Shown here one piece after another: positions 58,565-64,000 of a DNA stretch of 64,000 bases (positions are counted from its first letter, which is position 1; the number at the start of each line of letters is the position of its first letter). The notes under the pieces are model-generated. The model was not told the DNA's origin. It worked only from the letters and a program-made list of their open reading frames with translations, and ran no database searches. This stretch comes from SHZI01 sp031395645 (GTDB lineage Bacteria; Pseudomonadota; Gammaproteobacteria; Steroidobacterales; GCA-2729495). The position numbers and the translations under genes were made by a program. The DNA is taken from contig JANNJM010000040.1 in NCBI GenBank assembly GCA_031395645.1, positions 1 through 64,000 on the forward strand, read 5' to 3'.

Positions 58565-60859
58565 GGTAGGAGCGCCTTCAGGCGCTCCTACGATCATTCT
58601 TAGCGGGAGGCGCCTCACCCGCTGCCCGGTTGCCGCGAAAATGGCATTGGCAAGGGCGGGAGCAATGCCAGGCACGCCGGGCTCCCCCACGCCACCGGGG
58701 CGACCACCCTGGGGCAGGAGTTGGACGACGATCTCAGGCACGTCTGCCAGCTTGAGCCACGGATAGTCATGGAAATTCCCCTGCTCCACGGCGCCGTTGC
58801 GGACGGTGATGCGCCCGTGCAGGGCCGCATTCAAGGCGTCCTGGATCCCGCCGGTAATCTGCGCCTCCACGGCATCCGGGTGAATCACGGTGCGGCAGTC
58901 CACCACGCAGGCCACGCGCTCGACCCGCAGCGCGCCGTCATCCGCCACGCTGACTTCGACAACCTGGCCCACGAGGCTGTCGTGACTCTCATAGAAGGCC
59001 ACGCCACGACCAAAACGCCGGCCGGGGACGCCAGGTAGCGGCTCGCCCCAGCGGCCGAGGCGGGCCGCCGCGCGCAGCACGGCCTGCTCGGCCGACAGGC
59101 CCTCGAGGTGGCGCAGGCGAAATTGCACCGGATCCACACCCGCACTCGCTGCCAGTTCGTCCATGAAGCTCTCGAGCAGGAATGGATTGATCGAATTCGA
59201 CACGCCGCGCCAGAAACCGGTCGGAATGCCATCGTCCCGGGGCACGTAGGCCATGCGGGCGAGTGGCAGCGCATAGCGCGGGCTGAAAGCGCCGCCAAGC
59301 GCACTCTTGTCTTTGGCAGCATCACCACCGCGGGCGGAGGGCGTCCTCCTGAAGTTGCTCGCCACGACCGACTCCGAGACTAGCGTGTAGTCGAGCGCGG
59401 CGATGCGGCCGTCAGTGCCAACGACTCCACGCACGCGGCCGGTGGCGGCAGGCCGGTACATGTCGTGGCGCAGGTCTTCCTCCCGCGACCAGGTGAGCTT
59501 CACCGCCCGGCCGGGAACAGCCATCGCGGCGTGGACGGCCTCGATCACGAAGTCCATCTCGGCCCGCCTGCCGAAGCCGCCACCCATGAGCGTGGAGCGG
59601 ATCTCCACCTGTTCCGGGGCTATGCCGGCGACCCTGGCGGCTTCGTCGCGGGCGATGCTTGGCGCCTGGGTAGGTGCCCACACGGTGAGGCGCCCGGCCT
59701 CGAACCGTGCCGTGCAGTTCATCGGCTCCATGCAGACATGGGCGAGAAACGGCAGCTCGTAGACGGCGGTGAGCGGGGAGGAACCGAGCGCGGCTGCTAG
59801 GCCCTCGTCATTGCGGAAGATCGACGCATCCGGCGAGTCCAGTGCCTCCCGGTACGACTTCTGCAACGAGTCGGAGTCCGGCTGGACGGAATCTCCGGCC
59901 AGCGGCTCGATCAGCAACGCCGCAGCCCCACGCTGCGCACTCCACGTGTCCCCGGCCAGGACAGCCACCGCCCGTTCACCAAGAGCAACCACTTGTTTGA
60001 CACCCGGTACGGCGGCCGCCGCGCGAACGTCGAGCCGGCCAATACGGCCCCCGACGTGGGGTGAGTGCCGGACCGCACCGAACAACATCCCGGGCAGTAC
60101 CGTGTCGATCGCGAAGCGCGCGGTGCCGGCAACCTTGGCGGGCACGTCGAGGCGTGGCAGCGAACGGCCGAGCAGGCGGAAGTCCGCTGGTGCTTTCAGT
60201 GCGGGCTGCCCCGTGGGTCGCTGGCGGGCCGCATCTCGAGCCAGCTCGCCGTAGTTCAGCATCTTGCCGGTTACCGGATCCGTGACAACGCTCGCTGCCG
60301 TCAGCAACCGCGCCGCCGGCACGGACCAGCGCGCAGCAGCGGCCGCGACGAGCAGGCCGCGGGCCTCCGCGCCGGCCTGGCGGAGCGTGTCCCAGGCATC
60401 GATGGTGCTGGAACTGCTGATGGTCAGGGTCATGCCGAGCTGATGAAAGACCTCCCGGATCAGGCCGGTGCCGACGGAAGCCCAGTACCGACCGTCCGTG
60501 GGACCCAACGGCTGACCGCGCAGCAGGATGCCAAAATTGAAATAGTCCTTGTCCACCGGCGTGAACTCGTAGCTCACCTGGCGCCAGTCGGCATCAAGCT
60601 CTTCCGCGAGCAGCATGGGCAGGGAGGTGGTGACACCCTGCCCCATCTCGGCCCGATGGACCCCGCAGACGATACGGCCATCTTCAGCGATCTTCAGCCA
60701 GGCATTCAGCGTCGCACGGCCGGGAGTGGAGGCGCCAAACTTCGCCGCCGCGTTGCCGTCATCCAGCCGCTGGCGGGCGTAGATGAGACCAAGCCCGCCG
60801 CCAACGGCGAGTCCGGACCAGATTCCAGTACGGATCAGTTGCCGGCGCGTAAGGGCCAT
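58517..60859 (-). CDS. Tat-exported aldehyde/xanthine-oxidase-family molybdopterin subunit (IorB-like)
   Basis: The 780-residue large subunit of the isoquinoline-1-oxidoreductase type hydroxylates N-heterocycles or oxidises aldehydes at a molybdenum-cytosine-dinucleotide centre. The Tat signal is TRRQLIRTGIWSGLAVGGG (residues 4-22). Cofactor motifs include AEMGQGV, LMGGGFGRR and the catalytic Glu in GGVGEPGVPGIAPALANAI. The usual [2Fe-2S] partner (IorA type) is absent from this window. The last roughly 20 residues (IVGAPEGAPTSVHQLAGDH and on) are encoded by a REP-like element and by antisense of the neighbour, so the original stop appears lost. Confidence 0.9.
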   Translation of the reverse strand: MALTRRQLIRTGIWSGLAVGGGLGLIYARQRLDDGNAAAKFGASTPGRATLNAWLKIAEDGRIVCGVHRAEMGQGVTTSLPMLLAEELDADWRQVSYEFTPVDKDYFNFGILLRGQPLGPTDGRYWASVGTGLIREVFHQLGMTLTISSSSTIDAWDTLRQAGAEARGLLVAAAAARWSVPAARLLTAASVVTDPVTGKMLNYGELARDAARQRPTGQPALKAPADFRLLGRSLPRLDVPAKVAGTARFAIDTVLPGMLFGAVRHSPHVGGRIGRLDVRAAAAVPGVKQVVALGERAVAVLAGDTWSAQRGAAALLIEPLAGDSVQPDSDSLQKSYREALDSPDASIFRNDEGLAAALGSSPLTAVYELPFLAHVCMEPMNCTARFEAGRLTVWAPTQAPSIARDEAARVAGIAPEQVEIRSTLMGGGFGRRAEMDFVIEAVHAAMAVPGRAVKLTWSREEDLRHDMYRPAATGRVRGVVGTDGRIAALDYTLVSESVVASNFRRTPSARGGDAAKDKSALGGAFSPRYALPLARMAYVPRDDGIPTGFWRGVSNSINPFLLESFMDELAASAGVDPVQFRLRHLEGLSAEQAVLRAAARLGRWGEPLPGVPGRRFGRGVAFYESHDSLVGQVVEVSVADDGALRVERVACVVDCRTVIHPDAVEAQITGGIQDALNAALHGRITVRNGAVEQGNFHDYPWLKLADVPEIVVQLLPQGGRPGGVGEPGVPGIAPALANAIFAATGQRVRRLPLRMIVGAPEGAPTSVHQLAGDHAVVLPG
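58566..58591. repeat. REP-like palindrome read through by the molybdenum hydroxylase gene
   Basis: GTAGGAGCGCC, TTCA, GGCGCTCCTAC is a perfect 11-base-arm hairpin, one base after the plus-strand unknown gene's stop. On the minus strand it is translated as part of the hydroxylase C-terminus (VGAPEGAPT), with the TAG out of frame. Confidence 0.92.
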
Positions 60860-60901
60860 GGCCAGCGTCCTTCAAAGGAGTCGTGAGTATACTTAAGAGC
60901 C

Positions 60902-62653
60902 ATGCACCTGATTCTGCTCTGCGGCCTGGCATTCGTCGGCGCTCTGGCCGGCTGCACGCGGCCGCTGCCGGATGCTGACGTCATCGTCATCGGCAGTGGC
61001 ATCGCGGGCTTGTCGGCGGCACTGGAAGCCGGCGCCGCCGGGCGGAGCGTCCTCGTTGTCGACGCCAACTCCGTGGGCGGTGGCCACGCGGTCAAGGCCG
61101 GTGGCTTTGCGCTCGTTGGCACACCCCTGCAGGCACAAAAGGGCTACAACGACACTCCGGAGATCGCAGAAAGGGACCTGCTGGCCTGGGGCGAGGACGC
61201 AGACCCTGCGTGGGTGCGTCGCTACGTGCAGGGCTCCCGGACGGAAGTCCACGACTGGCTCACAGGCTTCGGCGTCCGCTGGGGCTTCATCCTCGACACG
61301 CCGGAACACTCGGTGCCCCGTTTCCATTTTGCGAACGGGTCGGCTCTGAACGTGGTGGTACCGATGATGCGGTCAGCATTCGCGAAACCAAATATTGAAT
61401 TCCGGTGGAACACGGCAGCGACGAGTCTTATAAATAGGAACGGTGCCGTACGCGGTGTGCGCGTGCGCGACCTGCGCACGGGCATGGAAAGTGAACGAAT
61501 GGCTGCGGCGGTGATCATCGCCACCGGGGGCTGGCAGAGCGACCTGGCCTTCGTGCGTCGCGAGTGGCGGGCTGGCGTGCCCGAACCGGCGCGCCTCTAT
61601 GCGGGTGCTGGTTATTTCGCCACGGGCTCCGGCATCGGGCTCGGTCGGGAAGTCGGCGCCGCGACCTCGCGCATGGACCACCAGGTAACGTTCACCACCG
61701 GACTGCCGGACCCCCGCGATCCGACCGGCGCGCGGGCGCTCTTAAGCCAGAATCCGGGAGCGATCTGGGTGAACAGCAGCGGCGTGCGCTTTTTAAGCGA
61801 ACTCGCATCGACCAAAATCGCCGACGCCACCGTCCTGCGACAGTCGGGGGCCACGCACTGGCTGATCTTCGATGCGGATGGTCTGCGCACGTTGCGGATC
61901 CGTGACGCCGTCTGGCTGGGCAATCCCGCGGGCATCGAACCGCTGAAGGCGGCCGGACTCATCCGGCAGGCAAACTCGATCGCCGCGCTGGCCGAGGCCG
62001 CCGGCCTCCCAGCCAATGCACTTGCAACCACCGTTGAGCGCTGGAACGCGGCCGTGACCTCCGGCAATGACGCCGACTTCGGCCGCTTCACACCCACCCG
62101 GCCAGACCGGGCGGCCCGCGAGCTGCGCAAAGCGCCGTTCTACGCACTCCAGCTGTTCCCCCTGACGCGGAAAAGCATGGGTGGCCTCGCGATCGACGCT
62201 GACACCCGGGTCCTGAACACTGCGGGCCGGCCGATCCGCGGGCTCTACGCGGTCGGCGAAGTGACCGGCGTGGCCGGCATCAACGGCAGCTACGGCGGAG
62301 AAGGCACGTTCCTGGGTCCATCGGTATTTCTCGGCCGGATCGCCGGCCGCGCCGTCAGCGACGGCAGGAGCGCCTTCAGGCGCGACCTCCCCTCAGTCTC
62401 CCCGCCGGGCACCCTTAAGGTCTCCACAGATCCGGCCTATCGAACGCGCGCCATAACCATCCCGGAGGCGACGCTCTCCTCACTGATAGCCGCCGCCCGC
62501 CCCGGCTACTGGCATTTCGAAGCCGCCCACCGGATCGTTGCGGAGCGCGCACTCGACTGCACGAGCTGCCACACGCCCGACTGGCCGACGCAGGCTGCCA
62601 GCTCGTCGGCCCAGAAGCAGGTGCAACTCAGCTCGTGCGCAACGTGCCACTAG
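60902..62653 (+). CDS. Lipoprotein FAD-binding dehydrogenase with C-terminal CxxCH haem motifs
   Basis: The 583-residue flavoprotein has a lipobox LAGC (Cys18), a Rossmann FAD motif DADVIVIGSGIAGLSAALEA and a fumarate-reductase/ketosteroid-dehydrogenase-like fold (VIIATGGWQSD, GSGIGLGREVGA, ITGVAGINGSYGGEGTF-like end). Unlike flavocytochrome c, the two haem motifs are at the C-terminus: CTSCH (553-557) and CATCH (579-583, the last five residues). The fumarate-reductase HHTMGG is KSMGG here, so fumarate activity is unlikely. Residues 488-495 are encoded by a REP-like insertion. It is divergent from the molybdenum hydroxylase by 42 bases and could accept its electrons or act on the same substrate. 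Confidence 0.88.
   Translation: MHLILLCGLAFVGALAGCTRPLPDADVIVIGSGIAGLSAALEAGAAGRSVLVVDANSVGGGHAVKAGGFALVGTPLQAQKGYNDTPEIAERDLLAWGEDADPAWVRRYVQGSRTEVHDWLTGFGVRWGFILDTPEHSVPRFHFANGSALNVVVPMMRSAFAKPNIEFRWNTAATSLINRNGAVRGVRVRDLRTGMESERMAAAVIIATGGWQSDLAFVRREWRAGVPEPARLYAGAGYFATGSGIGLGREVGAATSRMDHQVTFTTGLPDPRDPTGARALLSQNPGAIWVNSSGVRFLSELASTKIADATVLRQSGATHWLIFDADGLRTLRIRDAVWLGNPAGIEPLKAAGLIRQANSIAALAEAAGLPANALATTVERWNAAVTSGNDADFGRFTPTRPDRAARELRKAPFYALQLFPLTRKSMGGLAIDADTRVLNTAGRPIRGLYAVGEVTGVAGINGSYGGEGTFLGPSVFLGRIAGRAVSDGRSAFRRDLPSVSPPGTLKVSTDPAYRTRAITIPEATLSSLIAAARPGYWHFEAAHRIVAERALDCTSCHTPDWPTQAASSSAQKQVQLSSCATCH
62363..62387. repeat. REP-like element inserted in frame in the flavoprotein gene
   Basis: GGCAGGAGCGCCTTCAGGCG followed by CGACC is a full copy (one mismatch, C for T at the TAG position). 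It is read as GRSAFRRD within the flavoprotein between the FAD fold and the haem tail. The base change that removes the TAG keeps the frame open. Confidence 0.9.
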
Positions 62654-62660
62654 GTCCGGT

Positions 62661-64000
62661 ATGACAGAACCCGATTACCCCAACCCGCGCTACGCCTGGT
62701 ACGTGGTCAGCGTCCTCACGCTCGCCTACCTGCTCTCCTTTCTCGACCGCCAGATCCTCGCGCTGATGGTGGAACCGATCCGCCGGGATCTGGACATCTC
62801 CGACACCCAGGTCAGCCTCCTCGGCAATCTCGCGTTCGGAATTTTCTACACGGTGCTCGGGTTACCACTGGGCAGGGCGGCGGACCGCTTCAGCCGCCGC
62901 GGCATCATCGCCGCGGGTGTGACGATCTGGTGCCTGATGACCGCGATGTGCGGCCTGGCGCGCAACTTCGGTCAGCTCTTCCTGGCACGGGTTGGGGTCG
63001 GGGTCGGTGAAGCCGCGCTGAACCCGGCCGCCCTCTCCCTGATCAGCGACTACTTTCCAAGAAAGACCCGCGGCAGGGCGCTGACCTTCTACAACATGGG
63101 CGTGTCGCTCGGGGTCGGCGTGGCGCTGATCTTCGGCGGCCAGCTGATTGCATGGGTGGCCTCGGCACCGCCGGTTGCAGTGCCCGGGATCGGCGTACTA
63201 CGACCGTGGCAGACGGTTTTCCTGCTGGTCGGCCTCCCCGGACTCCTGATTGCGCTGCTCATGCTGACGGTCCGGGAGCCGCTCCGCCGCGACCGGCTGC
63301 AGAGGCGACTGGCCGATGGCACGGTCACGGAGCAACTGACCGTTGGCGAAACCGTGGCGTTCCTGCGCCAGCGCTGGCGCACCTACTTAAGCCATTTCCT
63401 CGGCATGTCGGTGGTGACGATTCTCGGCTACAACTACTTCTTCTGGGTGCCCAGCATGTTTGTACGCACGTGGGGCTGGACCATCCCGCAGATCAGCCTG
63501 GGTTACGGCCTGATCAACCTCACGTGCGGGCCACTCGGTGTCCTCCTCGGCGGCTGGGTGGCCGACCGCCTCCGCCAGCGCGGCTATCAGGATGCCCTCA
63601 TGCGCACCTGCCTGGGCGGGGCCGCGCTCCTGCTGGTCCCGGCCGCGATCCTCACACCGCTGATGCCGAATGGCGAACTCGCGCTTGCGCTGCTCGTCCC
63701 GATGTCCCTCGGTGGTGCCTGCGTGACGGCCACGGGCGCAGCGGCCCTGCAGATGATCGCCCCGAACCAGCTGCGCGCGCAGACCACCGCGCTCTACTAT
63801 TTCGTGATCGGCGTGCTCGGGCTGCTCGGCCCGACCGCCGTCGGCATGGTGACCGATTACGGTTTTGGTAACGACGGTGCGCTGCGCTGGTCGCTGTCGA
63901 TTGTGTGCACTGGTGCGAGCATGCTGGGGCTCACGTTTCTTGCACTGCATTTACCGCACTACCGCGCGGGCGTGCAGGAAGCGGAGACCTGGGGTGGCGC
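62661..64000 (+). CDS. MFS transporter (partial, continues past the window)
   Basis: The major facilitator transporter begins at ATG 62661, 7 bases after the flavoprotein stop. It is open to the window edge, at least 446 residues, so the end is missing. It shows TM1 FLDRQILALMVEPIRRDLD, the loop motif LPLGRAADRFSRRG and the helix-4 GVGVGEAALNPAALSLISDYFP typical of anion:cation symporter-type (ACS/GudP-like or spinster-like) transporters. It probably shares an operon with the flavoprotein and could import an organic acid. Confidence 0.9.
   Translation, partial: MTEPDYPNPRYAWYVVSVLTLAYLLSFLDRQILALMVEPIRRDLDISDTQVSLLGNLAFGIFYTVLGLPLGRAADRFSRRGIIAAGVTIWCLMTAMCGLARNFGQLFLARVGVGVGEAALNPAALSLISDYFPRKTRGRALTFYNMGVSLGVGVALIFGGQLIAWVASAPPVAVPGIGVLRPWQTVFLLVGLPGLLIALLMLTVREPLRRDRLQRRLADGTVTEQLTVGETVAFLRQRWRTYLSHFLGMSVVTILGYNYFFWVPSMFVRTWGWTIPQISLGYGLINLTCGPLGVLLGGWVADRLRQRGYQDALMRTCLGGAALLLVPAAILTPLMPNGELALALLVPMSLGGACVTATGAAALQMIAPNQLRAQTTALYYFVIGVLGLLGPTAVGMVTDYGFGNDGALRWSLSIVCTGASMLGLTFLALHLPHYRAGVQEAETWGG

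Noticed and set aside
1..64000. tRNA, rRNA and CRISPR arrays
   Set aside because: None recognised by eye. A covariance-model search (tRNAscan-SE, Infernal) would be decisive.

Overview
The window is GC-rich, densely coded DNA that looks chromosomal and gammaproteobacterial. The evidence is a proteobacterial-type TypA, PurU, NhaA and AroG-type DAHP synthase, a FecI/FecR/TonB-receptor signalling set, several lipoproteins with clear lipoboxes, and a dispersed REP-like hairpin (core TAGGAGCGCCTTCAGGCGC). The gene content suggests an aerobic heterotroph that degrades aliphatic, branched-chain or aromatic/heterocyclic compounds. No rRNA, tRNA, CRISPR array, prophage or intact insertion sequence was seen, and no gene-free stretch exceeds about 300 bases.

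Layout. Positions 70-15336 are almost all minus strand. They hold an acyl-CoA dehydrogenase, typA (divergent from an NlpC/P60 lipoprotein), a FitAB/VapBC-type toxin-antitoxin pair, a MAPEG protein, and a tightly overlapping beta-oxidation operon (thiolase, FadB-type bifunctional enzyme, acyl-CoA dehydrogenase, class III CoA-transferase/racemase, alpha/beta hydrolase, acyl-CoA ligase). A glutamine-synthetase-like ligase lies upstream of that operon. Positions 15403-22116 hold purU, a membrane GGDEF-EAL protein with a degenerate GGDEF motif, a class I aldolase, a protein resembling red chlorophyll catabolite reductase/bilin reductases, and an exported M20 peptidase. Positions 22290-30829 are a plus-strand run: DUF3300 and DUF2950 lipoproteins, two tandem exported DUF3604 (PHP-like) proteins, a parvulin-type isomerase and a HupE/UreJ-like membrane protein. 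Positions 30848-39340 hold a DUF748/AsmA-like giant, a group II decarboxylase, a MATE transporter, a truncated nucleotidyltransferase with an overlapping 53-residue partner, a hendecad-repeat coiled-coil membrane protein and DAHP synthase.

Positions 39442-47223 hold a first catabolic module: a beta-propeller protein, two exported short-chain dehydrogenases, a Rieske oxygenase, an MFS transporter and a lipoprotein hydrolase, divergent from a Tat-exported amidohydrolase-2 protein. Next come NhaA, then a TonB receptor/FecR/ECF sigma operon divergent from a secreted protein of unknown function. Positions 53611-64000 hold a second module: Rieske oxygenase, isochorismatase-type hydrolase, polysaccharide-deacetylase/PuuE-like protein, a small protein and a cupin on the minus strand. 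It continues with an unknown protein, an orphan Tat-exported molybdenum hydroxylase large subunit, a lipoprotein flavoenzyme ending in two CxxCH haem motifs, and an MFS transporter that runs off the window.

Two threads stand out. The REP-like hairpin repeatedly sits exactly at gene ends. It supplies the stop codons of at least six genes, part of the NhaA N-terminus, a C-terminal extension of the molybdenum hydroxylase, and an in-frame insertion in the flavoenzyme. In addition, the two Rieske modules with their exported dehydrogenases, hydrolases and redox proteins look like an uncharacterised pair of degradative pathways; their substrates cannot be read from sequence.
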